This document shows, piece after piece, positions 15,919 through 25,132 of a stretch of DNA of 63,542 nt. The DNA comes from CAYRYU01 sp964428355 (GTDB lineage: Bacteria > Muiribacteriota > Ozemobacteria > Ozemobacterales > Ozemobacteraceae). The DNA is taken from assembly GCA_964428355.1 (NCBI GenBank), contig CAYRYU010000037.1:1-63542 (forward strand). The letters run 5' to 3'. The position numbers and the translations under genes were made by a program. The notes under the pieces are model-generated. The model worked only from the letters and a program-made list of their open reading frames with translations. It had not been told where the DNA came from and searched no databases. Position 1 is the first letter of the stretch; the number at the start of each line of letters is the position of its first letter.

Positions 15919-18030
15919 TCAGCCTCCGTCCATGAAATTTCCAAGGGAATCTCCGAAACTTTCCCTCATCCGGTCGAGAAACCAGTCCCGGGTGGAAGAG
16001 GGGGCTTCGGTCATAAGCTCCAGTGCGCGCGCGCGCGATTTTTCGACCATCGGGGCGGTGAAGGAAAAGGAAAAGCAGGGGTGGCTCAACCCGCTTTGGC
16101 GCGTTCCCACCAGATCACCCGGCCCCCGCATCCTGAGGTCCTCCACCGCGATCCTGAACCCGTCGGTCGTCTGGGCAAGAATTTCGAGCCGTTCCAGCTC
16201 ACCCGCTTTCTCGCTGATAAAGAAACAGGTCGAAGGTCTTTTCCCGCGGCCGATCCTTCCCCGCAACTGGTGGAGCTGGGAAAGACCGAACCGTTCGGCA
16301 TTTTCGACAATCATTACTGTCGAGTTCACGTTGTCCACGCCGACTTCGATCAGGCTCGTGGCCACGACCAGGTCGATAGAGCCATTTCGGAACCCTTCCC
16401 ATGTCTCGGCTTTTTCCTTTTCCGGATGGCTTCCCGTGATTGCCGCGATTTTCCTCCCAGGAAGAGCTGAAGCAAGGCGTTCGGTGGCTTCCATCACGGA
16501 GGCGCATGAGATCTTTTTCGAGTCGGAAATCAGGGGGCAGACGTAAAATGCCTGCTCTCCCCTTGAGAGGGCATCCTCCAGGGTGGGAAGAGAGTCCTGC
16601 CAACGTCGGATGAGGTGTGTCGAGATCTTCTGCCGTCCGGGAGGAAGTTCCTCGATGATGCTCGTTTCCATGTCTCCGAACACGGTGAGGGAGAGCGTCC
16701 TGGGGATGGGGGTCGCCGAAAGCATCAACAGGTGGGGGGGATTTCCGGGAGCGCTCTTTTCCGTCAGTGCGCGACGGTGAACAACTCCGAACCGCTGTTG
16801 TTCGTCGATAACGCAAAATCCCAAATTCGCGAAACGAACCTGGTCCTGGAAAAGCGCGTGGGTCCCGAAAAGGAACCGCGCCCGGCCGTGTGCGACGCCT
16901 TCGTGTATCGATCTTCGTTCGACCGGCGGGGTCGAACCACACAGGAGGCAGGTTTCGTGCCCCAGGTGGGGGAAAAGCCTTAGGAAAACCTCCTCTTGCT
17001 GGCGGGCAAGGAGCTCGGTGGGTGCCATGAACGCGCATTGGGCTCCCGGGGAGGTTTTCGAGAACTCCAGCATGGCCAGGAATGCGACGATGGTCTTCCC
17101 GCACCCAACGTCACCCTGGAGAAGCCGGTTCATGGGGCGGTAGCCGGGAGCTTCAGGGGGAAAGAGGTCTCCGAGGAGTTCCCCCAGGACCCTTTTCTGG
17201 TCGTTCGTGAGCGGAAATGGAACATGCACATCGGTGGGGGCGGGAAGGGTCTCCGGGGGTGGAACGGACGTGGGCATGAGGACTCCGCAAAGATGCTCCC
17301 GACGTTTGAGGACTCCGATCTGGAAAAGAACCTGGGTGAAATAGGCCAGAAAACTCCTGGCCCGTTCTGCTTCTTCGAGCGTCCGAGGCCAGTGAAGCGA
17401 TAGGAGAGCATCCCGGAGCTTGGAAAAGGGAGTGTCAGGGCCGATTTCGGGGAAGGAACCCATCCAATCGACTTTGGAAAGGCTTTCGGCCAGGAACTTC
17501 CGAAGCACGCGGGGCGAGATGCGGCCCTCGGACAACCTCCGGTTCGAGGGATAGACCGGGGTCAGGCAATCGGGCCGGGGAGGAACCAGCGGATCCGCGG
17601 TGGTCTCGATCTCGGGCCCGTCGAGGAAGAACGCACCTCCGGTCTGGGGGACGACCTGGCCGAAAAGGAAATACTCCCGGCCCTCGACGAGCGTCTGGAC
17701 GAGATAAGGCTGGTTGAACCATCTTGCCTTCATCGATCCGGAGGAATCGGAGAAGGATCCCCAGACGATGCAACGGCGTCCGGGCAGGTGGGTGAGTTTC
17801 ACCTTTTCCAGCCGGGCACGGAAGACACCCTTCTCCGTGCCGGCGGCGGTTGAAGAAAGGGGGACGGTGCGGGTCCGGTCTTCGTATCTGCGAGGCTGGA
17901 GGCAAAAGAGATCGAAGACCGTCCTCACTCCGGCGTTGCTGAACGCCTGGACTCTGGCGGGTCCAGCGCCGCGGATGGCGGAAACGGGATCGAGGAGGCG
18001 GAAGGGACGGGGGGGGCTGGAGGACGGCAT
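15919..18030 (-). CDS. recG: ATP-dependent DNA helicase RecG
   Basis: RecG reverses stalled replication forks and branch-migrates Holliday junctions. The 703-residue protein has the N-terminal wedge/OB domain (GPARVQAFSNAGVRTVFDLF, YLVQTLVEGREYFLFGQV), Walker A RLLQGDVGCGKT, the RecG-specific VIDEQQRFGV box in place of DEAD, SATPIPRTL, and the TRG-type C-terminal region with ERFGLSQLHQLRGRIGR and RMRGPGDLVGTRQSG. All motifs look intact. The start ATG 18030 has no strong ribosome-binding site. It is co-transcribed with rsmD. Confidence 0.96.
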   Translation of the reverse strand: MPSSSPPRPFRLLDPVSAIRGAGPARVQAFSNAGVRTVFDLFCLQPRRYEDRTRTVPLSSTAAGTEKGVFRARLEKVKLTHLPGRRCIVWGSFSDSSGSMKARWFNQPYLVQTLVEGREYFLFGQVVPQTGGAFFLDGPEIETTADPLVPPRPDCLTPVYPSNRRLSEGRISPRVLRKFLAESLSKVDWMGSFPEIGPDTPFSKLRDALLSLHWPRTLEEAERARSFLAYFTQVLFQIGVLKRREHLCGVLMPTSVPPPETLPAPTDVHVPFPLTNDQKRVLGELLGDLFPPEAPGYRPMNRLLQGDVGCGKTIVAFLAMLEFSKTSPGAQCAFMAPTELLARQQEEVFLRLFPHLGHETCLLCGSTPPVERRSIHEGVAHGRARFLFGTHALFQDQVRFANLGFCVIDEQQRFGVVHRRALTEKSAPGNPPHLLMLSATPIPRTLSLTVFGDMETSIIEELPPGRQKISTHLIRRWQDSLPTLEDALSRGEQAFYVCPLISDSKKISCASVMEATERLASALPGRKIAAITGSHPEKEKAETWEGFRNGSIDLVVATSLIEVGVDNVNSTVMIVENAERFGLSQLHQLRGRIGRGKRPSTCFFISEKAGELERLEILAQTTDGFRIAVEDLRMRGPGDLVGTRQSGLSHPCFSFSFTAPMVEKSRARALELMTEAPSSTRDWFLDRMRESFGDSLGNFMDGG

Positions 18031-18106
18031 AAGGTTTGTTTGCGCTCCGCCAGGGGAAGACTGCGTTTCGGGGGAATGGAACCGGATCTGAAAGCGGGTG
18101 CCGCCT

Positions 18107-18292
18107 TCAGTTCTCGTTCATGAAGAGCTGTTTCAGGATCATGAAACGGTCATTCATGTAGGCGAGTTCCCAGCCGTTCTTCCCGGCCTCGTCGAGCAAC
18201 TCCCCGAGCTTCTCGACGAAATCCGGACCTGAAAGCGGTTTGAGGTCGAGGGTTTTGTAGTTCCAGCAGCGGTTGGCTTTTACCAGTCCCAT
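18107..18292 (-). CDS. small DUF4177-like protein
   Basis: This 61-residue protein has an N-terminal strand NYKTLDLKPL, a helix LGELLDEAGKNGWELAYMN and a final strand RFMILKQLF. That is the pattern of DUF4177 proteins (a beta-strand, a helix ending in GWEL, then a hairpin). They are soluble and of unknown role. AAAGGAG precedes the ATG. It stands between recG and the HEAT/TPR protein gene on the same strand. Confidence 0.6.
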   Translation of the reverse strand: MGLVKANRCWNYKTLDLKPLSGPDFVEKLGELLDEAGKNGWELAYMNDRFMILKQLFMNEN

Positions 18293-18349
18293 GGGGGGCT
18301 CCTTTCGCGATTCAACCGCGGCCCGGGGCGGGCGGCGGATTGATTGCGT

Positions 18350-20575
18350 TCATTGGGGTTGTTCCCCGGACGATTTGATGAAAAGGTAGCTCTGGAGAAG
18401 TATCTTCAGCGCCTCCTCGGGTTGGGGGGATTGTGCGCAGGCTTTCAGGGTAAGGTCGATGGCATCGAAAGCTTCAGCGGGTTTTCCGAGAAGCTGGTTG
18501 CAGAAAGCCAGGTAGAGATTCGATTCGATATCCAATGGGGAGAGCGAAACCGCTTTCTCGAGGATCCCGATTGCGGGTTCGAACTGCCTGAGGTGGATGT
18601 GGAGGATCGCGAGTTTCTGATAGAGGATGGGGTTGCGCGGTGACAGTTCGACCGCTTTTCCAAGGAGGATGATGCTGTCGGAGGTCTTCCCCTCCAGTTG
18701 GTAGACCTGGGCCAGGATGAGGTAGGCGCCGAGCAGCTTGGGATAGAGTTCGAGAGCTTTAAGGAGGTGGACCTTGGACTTTTCGTAAGCCTTGATGAAA
18801 TAGAAGATGGTTCCGAGGTTGTAATGGGCTTTTACCAGGGTCGGATTTGTCTCGAGCGCTTTTTCATAGTAGTTGGCGGCGTCGGAGTATTTCTTCAGAA
18901 GGAAGTAGAGGTTCCCGATCCCCAGCAATGCCTTGAGGTTCTGGGGTTGGACTTCCAGGACGTGCAGGAACGTCTTCTCCGCCTGCCGGAATTCCTTGGA
19001 GTTGAGGGCATTCATGGCGAGCTCGAGGTCCTTCTCTATTTCGGCTTCGGGGTCGGGTTTGGGGGGGGCGGCCGCCTCCTGGGCTTCACCTTCACCGGTG
19101 GAAGGGGCCTCGGGGGAGGTGGCGGCAGGTTCGAGTCCGGCACCCTGCTCGGCAAGAAGTTGGGCGATCGCGTCATTCACCGCCTTTGTCAGGGCGACGT
19201 TCCGGCTGATGGCTTTTCCGATCTCGCCGACGACGAAAGTGGCTGACTGGCGGTGCTTCGGATCGGGGTTGAGGAGGAGCTCGTTCAGGTTGTCGAGAAC
19301 GCCGAATTCGTTCCAGCCCCACAAGGTCTTGATCGCCGTGCTCTTGACGCGGTTGTCGTCGTGCGAGAGCAGACCCTTGAAACGGTCGATCAGATCGGGT
19401 TCGGGAGATCCCTTCGTGAGTTTCTGGATCGCCTCGATTGCGTTGGAGACGACGCGGGGATCGGCATCCGCAAGAAGGTTGATGATGTCTCCCCTTGCCG
19501 GAACATGGCCGCTTTCCCCCAACGTCGAAACGAGTGTGGCGAGGACGATCGAGTTGGATTCCGTCTTGAGCTTTTCGGAGAAAATCTCCGCGGCCTTCTT
19601 CTGGTTGCACCTGGAGATCGCGAGAACGGCCTGGACTCTCACGTCGTAATTGGGGTCTTCCATGAGGGGGGTGAGATGGGCGATCGCGTTGGGTGACTGG
19701 ATCTTCTTCATGGCGTTCGCCGCGTTCCTCCGAACATCCGGGTCGTCGTCTTTCAATGCCTGGACGAGTTTCGTGATGAAACGGACATCCTTGATCTCGC
19801 CCATGGCGTAAGCGGCGGATGCGCGGTACCATTTGTCTCCGTGGCCCAGCATCTGGTTCAGGGTTTCGGAAACGTCGAAATCCCCGTACTTCCAGATTGC
19901 CTTGGCGACATTTGCACGGACGCGGTTGTTGGGGTCCTCGAGGTAGGGCTGGATGATTCCGACGATCGAACTCGATTTGATCGACTCGATCGACTCGATC
20001 GCGTTTGCGCGAACTCGGGGATCCTCGTCCCGAAGGGCCCCCTGGAAGATGGGAAGCATGCGTTCGTTGGCCATCATCCCGAGCGCCATGATGATCGAGG
20101 CCCTGATACGGCCGCTTTTTTCCTGGGCTAGAAGCCTTTTCAGCAGCGGGATGGAGAGGAGGTTCTTTATCCGGCCGAGGGCGGTGATGGCCGAAATGAT
20201 GGCCTCCTCCTCGAAGAAGATCTTGGCCTGCGTATTGGGGGCGAGGCCCGCGGCGTTGCTGTCGGCATACTCGTTCAGGGCTTCCATCAGGACGTTGAAG
20301 GCTTCCTCGTTTTTCACCATTCCCAGTGCCTGTGCGGCGTTGAACCGCACCTCCTGCTGGGTGTCGTTGAGGGCATTCACGAGGAGCTGGACGGCTTTCT
20401 TGTCCTCGAGGTTCCCCAGGGCGAGGGCCATGAAGTCCTGGATGTTGTCGCTTTCGTAGTTCTGGAGCAGGAATCCCGCCGCTTCCTGTCCCTTGAATTT
20501 GGAGAGGGCGATAGCGGCTTCCCGCCTCTGGGCGTATTCCCCCTCCCGAAAATTCCGGATCAGAGTCGCGAGCAA
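18350..20575 (-). CDS. HEAT-repeat plus TPR scaffold protein
   Basis: The 741-residue protein has an N-terminal half of HEAT/PBS-lyase repeats (residues about 1-450, e.g. VRFNAAQALGMVKNEEAF, VRRNAANAMKKIQSPNAI), an acidic/Pro linker (PSTGEGEAQEAAAPPKPDPE), and a C-terminal half of five or six TPRs (for example ALLGIGNLYFLLKKYSDAAN). It has no signal peptide and no catalytic motif: a cytoplasmic scaffold. The architecture is the same as in the gene at 22883, inside the divergent PilT operon. The first standard start is TTG 20575, but the frame runs on upstream to an ACG at 20617 that is followed by STQLQNVLSKLKP and preceded by AGGTGGGAG, so the true N-terminus is probably 14 residues longer. 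Confidence 0.82.
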   Translation of the reverse strand: MLATLIRNFREGEYAQRREAAIALSKFKGQEAAGFLLQNYESDNIQDFMALALGNLEDKKAVQLLVNALNDTQQEVRFNAAQALGMVKNEEAFNVLMEALNEYADSNAAGLAPNTQAKIFFEEEAIISAITALGRIKNLLSIPLLKRLLAQEKSGRIRASIIMALGMMANERMLPIFQGALRDEDPRVRANAIESIESIKSSSIVGIIQPYLEDPNNRVRANVAKAIWKYGDFDVSETLNQMLGHGDKWYRASAAYAMGEIKDVRFITKLVQALKDDDPDVRRNAANAMKKIQSPNAIAHLTPLMEDPNYDVRVQAVLAISRCNQKKAAEIFSEKLKTESNSIVLATLVSTLGESGHVPARGDIINLLADADPRVVSNAIEAIQKLTKGSPEPDLIDRFKGLLSHDDNRVKSTAIKTLWGWNEFGVLDNLNELLLNPDPKHRQSATFVVGEIGKAISRNVALTKAVNDAIAQLLAEQGAGLEPAATSPEAPSTGEGEAQEAAAPPKPDPEAEIEKDLELAMNALNSKEFRQAEKTFLHVLEVQPQNLKALLGIGNLYFLLKKYSDAANYYEKALETNPTLVKAHYNLGTIFYFIKAYEKSKVHLLKALELYPKLLGAYLILAQVYQLEGKTSDSIILLGKAVELSPRNPILYQKLAILHIHLRQFEPAIGILEKAVSLSPLDIESNLYLAFCNQLLGKPAEAFDAIDLTLKACAQSPQPEEALKILLQSYLFIKSSGEQPQ

Positions 20576-20747
20576 CGGTTTCAGCTTGGAAAGAACGTTC
20601 TGAAGCTGGGTACTCGTAGCTTTTCTCCCACCTTTTGAAGTCGAACCTTTGCGCTTTGCGGGAGTTTAACATGGAACTCGTACAATGAAAAGTGGAACGG
20701 AGGTTCCAAAATCAACAAGATTTGTTTCCGGGGTTCTGGGAGCGTGA

Positions 20748-20753
20748 TATAAT
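20748..20753 (+). promoter_or_regulatory. -10 box of the PilT operon promoter
   Basis: A perfect TATAAT lies at 20748-20753, only eight bases before the ATG at 20762. The -35 region is poor (TTTCCG at the 17-base spacing), so an activator or an extended element may be needed. Transcription would begin at or within two bases of the start codon, giving a leaderless message. Confidence 0.45.
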
Positions 20754-20761
20754 GAGCGGAA

Positions 20762-21838
20762 ATGGCGGCTGAACTGAGTCTTTTCGAACTTCTCAAGCTC
20801 ACCTTCGACAGGAAGGGTTCCGACCTGCATCTCAAGGTGGGGCTTCCTCCCGCCATGCGGATCGACGGGGAAGTCCAGCATCTCGATGTGAAGAGGTTCT
20901 CACGGCCCGAGTTCGAGAAGATCCTGGACGCTATTCTCTCTTCCGAACAGCAGAAACAGTTTCACGAGACCAACGAACTCGACTTCTCCCACGCCCTGGA
21001 AGGGATCTGCCGCTTCCGCGTGAACCTCTACCGCGACATCAACGGTATCGGGGCGGTCTTCCGGGTCATCCCATACAGGGTTTTCACCTTCCAGGAAATC
21101 GGGCTTCCCCCCGCCGCCCAGAAGTTGATCGAGCAACCCAACGGACTGATCCTGGTCACCGGTCCGACAGGTGCGGGGAAGACCTCCACCCTCGCCAGCT
21201 TCATTTCCTTCGTCAACGCCAACGCGCGCCGCCATATAGTGACGCTCGAGGACCCGATCGAATACGAGTTCGAGGACCAGCTTTCGATCATCAACCAGAG
21301 GCAAATCGGAGGGGACTGCCCCTCCTTCGAACAGGGGCTTCTGACGGTCCTGAGACAGGACCCCGACATCGTCGTCGTCGGTGAAATGCGCGATCCGCGC
21401 ACCATCGCCCTCACCCTCAACGCTGCGGAAACGGGGAAACTCGTCCTCGCGACCCTTCACACGACCTCGGCCGTCATGACCGCCGAGCGGATCGTCAACG
21501 TGTTTCCCGAAAACCAGCAGCGCCAGATCCTGCACCAGCTTTCGACGGTCCTGCGCGGGGTCGTCTCGCAAACGCTGCTCCCCAGAACGGACGGAGGCCG
21601 GATAGCGGCTTTCGAGGTCCTCATCAATACGTCCGCGGTCCGGACAGTAATCTCCGAGGGAAAGATCCACATCCTCCAGTCATTCGTGGAGGCGGGAAGC
21701 GAGTATGGAATGGTCACCCTCGAATCATCGCTGTTCCAGCTCGTCCGGGTCGGGTATGTCCGGGCGGAGGAAGCGCTTGCCATGGCCCCGAACCCGGTCA
21801 ATTTCAAGAAGCTCCTTTCGGGGCTGCGTGAACCGTGA
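20762..21838 (+). CDS. pilT: PilT-family twitching-motility ATPase (catalytic residues present)
   Basis: PilT is a hexameric ATPase that pulls type IV pili back by returning pilins to the inner membrane. The 358-residue protein keeps the family set: SDLHLKVGLPPAMRIDG (PAS-like N-terminal domain, about 20-36), Walker A GPTGAGKT (134-141), the Asp box LEDPIEYEF (Glu163, Asp164), Walker B PDIVVVGEMRD (Glu208) and the His box TLHTT (His233). Length fits the family. It is the first gene of an operon that continues with a second PilT, a HEAT/TPR protein, two degenerate PilTs and two pseudopilins, and is divergent from another HEAT/TPR gene. No PilB, PilC or PilQ is in the window. Confidence 0.93.
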   Translation: MAAELSLFELLKLTFDRKGSDLHLKVGLPPAMRIDGEVQHLDVKRFSRPEFEKILDAILSSEQQKQFHETNELDFSHALEGICRFRVNLYRDINGIGAVFRVIPYRVFTFQEIGLPPAAQKLIEQPNGLILVTGPTGAGKTSTLASFISFVNANARRHIVTLEDPIEYEFEDQLSIINQRQIGGDCPSFEQGLLTVLRQDPDIVVVGEMRDPRTIALTLNAAETGKLVLATLHTTSAVMTAERIVNVFPENQQRQILHQLSTVLRGVVSQTLLPRTDGGRIAAFEVLINTSAVRTVISEGKIHILQSFVEAGSEYGMVTLESSLFQLVRVGYVRAEEALAMAPNPVNFKKLLSGLREP

Positions 21839-21848
21839 GGCTTGCCTG

Positions 21849-22886
21849 ATGCTGCGGATTTTCGGCTATTTCGATATCGCGATCCGGAGAAAGGCCTCGG
21901 ATCTTCATCTGAAGGCTGGCTCCCCCCCGAACCTACGCATCGGGGGAAGGCTGGTACCCCTGCCCGACGAGCCCCTCGTACATCAGGAGATGCCCAACCT
22001 GGTCCTCCCCCTGATGGGCCTGAGGCAGCAGGAAATGCTCCGGACCCGCAGCGAGGCGAATTTCATGGTTTCCTACCAGAACCGCTGGCGGATCAGGGTG
22101 TGCGTCTTCAAGCAGCGGGGAAGCCTTTCGGCCGCCTTCCGCTTCATTCCCACCAGGATACCCAGCATCGATACCCTGAAGCTCCCGACCCTGCTGAAAG
22201 ACATCGCCCTTCGGCCCCGCGGCCTTTTTCTCGTGACAGGCCCCGCCAACTCCGGAAAGACCCATACCCTCGCTGCGATGGTTCACGAGATCAACAAGAA
22301 CACCACCACCCACATCATCACGATCGAGGATCCCATCGAGTTCGTCCACAAACCCCGGCGTTCGATCTTCACACAGCGCGAGATCGGTCTGATGACCGCC
22401 GACTACCAGGCCGCCCTGCTCCATGCCCTTAGGGAAGACCCCGACGTGATTCTCGTCGGCGAGATGCGCGACGTGGAGACGACTGAAATGGTGCTGACCG
22501 CCGCCGAGACCGGCCACCTCGTCCTTTCCACTCTCCATACCGTCGGCGCGGTCCAGACGATCGACCGTATAATAAACATGTTCCCCGGCCACCGGCACGA
22601 GGAGATCCGCACCCAACTCTCCCTTTCGCTCCTGGGGCTGATTTCGCAGATCCTACTCCCCTCACGGAACAAAACGGACCGGGTTATGGCCTACGAACTC
22701 ATGATCCTCAACCCCGCCATGCGCAACCTCATCCGCGAGAAGAAAACAAACCAGCTGAAATCAGCTCTCGTCCTGGCCCGGAAAGAGGGTTGCGTAACCC
22801 TCCGGGACAACCTCGCGGAGCTCCTCAAGGATGACCGCGTCGATTCGAAGATAGTGAACAACCTCATCAAGGAGATCGTGGAATGA
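21849..22886 (+). CDS. second PilT-family ATPase (catalytic residues present)
   Basis: The 345-residue paralogue has SDLHLKAGSPPNLRIGG near the N-terminus, Walker A GPANSGKT (131-138), the Asp box IEDPIEF (Glu160, Asp161), Walker B DVILVGEMRD (Glu205) and the His box STLHT (His230), so it should hydrolyse ATP. It resembles the PilU/PilT2 type as well as PilT; the family cannot be split on this evidence. The ATG at 21849 follows a GAGG site at the end of the previous gene (ten bases apart). Its stop overlaps the start of the HEAT/TPR gene (ATGA), which implies coupling. Confidence 0.9.
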   Translation: MLRIFGYFDIAIRRKASDLHLKAGSPPNLRIGGRLVPLPDEPLVHQEMPNLVLPLMGLRQQEMLRTRSEANFMVSYQNRWRIRVCVFKQRGSLSAAFRFIPTRIPSIDTLKLPTLLKDIALRPRGLFLVTGPANSGKTHTLAAMVHEINKNTTTHIITIEDPIEFVHKPRRSIFTQREIGLMTADYQAALLHALREDPDVILVGEMRDVETTEMVLTAAETGHLVLSTLHTVGAVQTIDRIINMFPGHRHEEIRTQLSLSLLGLISQILLPSRNKTDRVMAYELMILNPAMRNLIREKKTNQLKSALVLARKEGCVTLRDNLAELLKDDRVDSKIVNNLIKEIVE

Positions 22887-25051
22887 TACCCGGAAGCGAT
22901 ATCGAGCCGTTCCGGTTCATCAAAGCGGGGAGGCGGCTTTTCGCGGGAGCGATCGCAAGGCTGGAAGAGGTGGCCACCGAAAAGGCCGGAGAGGACGTCG
23001 CTTTCGAAGCTATTCTTTCCCTGGGCAAGATCGGCGATCCCCGATCCCTCGGCGTCCTGCAGACCGCCCTCGAGAACTCATCCGACCGGATCGAGCCTAT
23101 CTCGGCCCTCGGGACCTTCAAGAACAGTACCCCGGTTCCAAAGCTCCTTTCCCTCCTCCAGGACCAGGAAAACCCTTTCAAGGAGGAGATCGCGCGGGTC
23201 CTCGGCGAGATCGGCGACCCCGCCGCTGCGAAGACCCTCATGGAACTCCTTCGCGACCAGGACCGGATGGTACGATATTACGCCGCCTGGGCTTTGTACA
23301 AGATCGGCGGCCGGGATGTCGTCCAGAGCCTCTGCCGCCTTCTTTCCGACCCCGACGAATGGATTGTAATCAACGTCCTGGAGATCCTTTCCAGGCTCCG
23401 GGAGGTTGAGGCGATTCCCGCCCTGGTCGGTCAGTTCGAGATCGCCCGCGACCCCCGGCTGAAGGCGATCATCATCTCCTCGCTGGGCACCTTCGCGGAA
23501 CCCCAGCTCCTCTCCGTCTTCGAGGAGGGCCTGAAATCCTTCGACCCCCGGATCCAGGCGAACGCCATCGATGCAATATCCTCGCTGAAGATCTCCCAGC
23601 TGGAGATGAAGCGGCGGTTGAAGCGGTTTTTCGGGCACCCGAACAACAGGGTCCGGGCGAACGTCGTTGTCGCCCTGCAGAAATCCGACGGCGCCATGGC
23701 GATCGAGGAAGTCAACGCCATGATCCAGAACCCGGACATCCCTACCCGCAGGTCGGCGGCCTTCGTCCTGTCCCGGGTCTCACTTCCCGACCGGGACAAG
23801 ATGATCGACAGGTTGCTCGAGGATCCCGCCTACGTCGTGCGGAAGATGGCCCTCAAGGCTGCTCTTGCGCTCGAGACGTCCGTGGGCACCGCACGGATTT
23901 CCCCCCTGATCAAGGATTCGAACATCTGGGTCCGGAAGGAGGCGGTCGATTGCGCCCGAAAGATCCAGGAGTTCCCCCCCGCAACGATCCTTGCGGCATT
24001 CCCGGAGGAAAAATCCCCCCCCGTTCTCGAAAGCATGCTCGATTTCATCGTAGAGCGGCACCTCGATCAGGCCGTCGGTTCCATCCTCCAGAAGATCCGC
24101 GATGAACCTGAAGAGGGCCTTCCCAAGCTGATCAATACGCTGGGGCATCTGAATGCCCGCGAAGCGATTCTCGATGCGAAGAAAATCCTGGGGATCGCCA
24201 GCCCGGAGAACCTTCGGGAAATCTATATCGCCCTGCTCCTCCACGGGGAGATTTCGGTCCTGTCGGAGATCACGTCCCAACTCAAGGAGAAGAGCCGCGA
24301 GGAGGAACTCACGACCTTCATCAAGGTGGCGGGCGACGTTGGAGCATTCCTCCAGGAAACGGGGAAGTATTCCCGGAAGCTCGTCGATGCGTTGATCCCC
24401 GAAATCCAGGCCGACATGGCAGGTATCGCGACGTTCGATGGCCCGGCCCCGCCCCCTTCCCAGGACATCACACCCGAAAGCATACACAAAGGGGTAGCGA
24501 TGATGAACGAAGGGAAGCTCGAGGAGGCCCGCACATTCCTCGAGTCCTACCTCCGCAAGTTCCCGGGCAACCGGGAGGGGCTGTACGTCATTTCCCAGGT
24601 TCAGTTCAAACGGGGGGAACCGGAAAAAGCTCTCAGCTACCTGCTCGAACTCATGGAAAAGGTGCCCGGTCACGTTCCCGGGGGGGTACTGCTCGGCCAG
24701 ATACATTTCCAGAAAAAAAACTGGGAAGCCCTCATGAAGCTGTACGAGGGGTTGAAGGACAAGATCCCCTCCGACGACCGGAAGACCCTGGGGCAGGTCC
24801 AGGGTGCGCTTGGGCTGGCGTATTTCCACCTGAAGCGCTATGCCAAGGCCATCGAGATTCTCAACCAGGCCTTGAAGACCAACTCCCGCGACCTCTCGTC
24901 CTGCTATCACCTCGCGCTTTCCTATTATGCGATCAAGGAACACCAGCATGCGTTGAAGCTGCTCCGGGGGCTCAAGAAAAGCCTGCCCTCGGACAGCCGG
25001 GTTCTCAAAAACGTCGAGGAGATCTTGCAAAAGCTTGAGGATGAGTCGTAA
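22883..25051 (+). CDS. HEAT-repeat plus TPR scaffold protein in the PilT operon
   Basis: The 722-residue cytoplasmic protein starts with a long HEAT/PBS-lyase repeat array (about residues 20-430: EAILSLGKIGDPRSLG, IARVLGEIGDPAAAK, VRYYAAWALYKIGGR, VRANVVVALQKSDG), a helical middle, a Pro linker (GPAPPPSQDITP, about 518-530) and TPRs to the end (LYVISQVQFKRGEPEKA, GLAYFHLKRYAKAIEIL). No enzyme motif is present. The same HEAT-linker-TPR layout is found in the divergent gene at 18350. Lying between intact and degenerate PilT genes, it could hold ATPase rings or link them to another complex; this is inference. Confidence 0.85.
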   Translation: MIPGSDIEPFRFIKAGRRLFAGAIARLEEVATEKAGEDVAFEAILSLGKIGDPRSLGVLQTALENSSDRIEPISALGTFKNSTPVPKLLSLLQDQENPFKEEIARVLGEIGDPAAAKTLMELLRDQDRMVRYYAAWALYKIGGRDVVQSLCRLLSDPDEWIVINVLEILSRLREVEAIPALVGQFEIARDPRLKAIIISSLGTFAEPQLLSVFEEGLKSFDPRIQANAIDAISSLKISQLEMKRRLKRFFGHPNNRVRANVVVALQKSDGAMAIEEVNAMIQNPDIPTRRSAAFVLSRVSLPDRDKMIDRLLEDPAYVVRKMALKAALALETSVGTARISPLIKDSNIWVRKEAVDCARKIQEFPPATILAAFPEEKSPPVLESMLDFIVERHLDQAVGSILQKIRDEPEEGLPKLINTLGHLNAREAILDAKKILGIASPENLREIYIALLLHGEISVLSEITSQLKEKSREEELTTFIKVAGDVGAFLQETGKYSRKLVDALIPEIQADMAGIATFDGPAPPPSQDITPESIHKGVAMMNEGKLEEARTFLESYLRKFPGNREGLYVISQVQFKRGEPEKALSYLLELMEKVPGHVPGGVLLGQIHFQKKNWEALMKLYEGLKDKIPSDDRKTLGQVQGALGLAYFHLKRYAKAIEILNQALKTNSRDLSSCYHLALSYYAIKEHQHALKLLRGLKKSLPSDSRVLKNVEEILQKLEDES

Positions 25052-25132
25052 CCTGCCGATGAAGGGTGCGGCCGGAGGTGTTGAAACATCCTGCCGGTCG
25101 TTCAGGGATTTCAGTTTGCGAGGATACCCGCT

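Noticed and set aside
19975..20003. Tandem repeat of TCGACTCGA units
   Set aside because: It encodes repeated IleGluSer inside the HEAT/TPR protein and is a coding effect.
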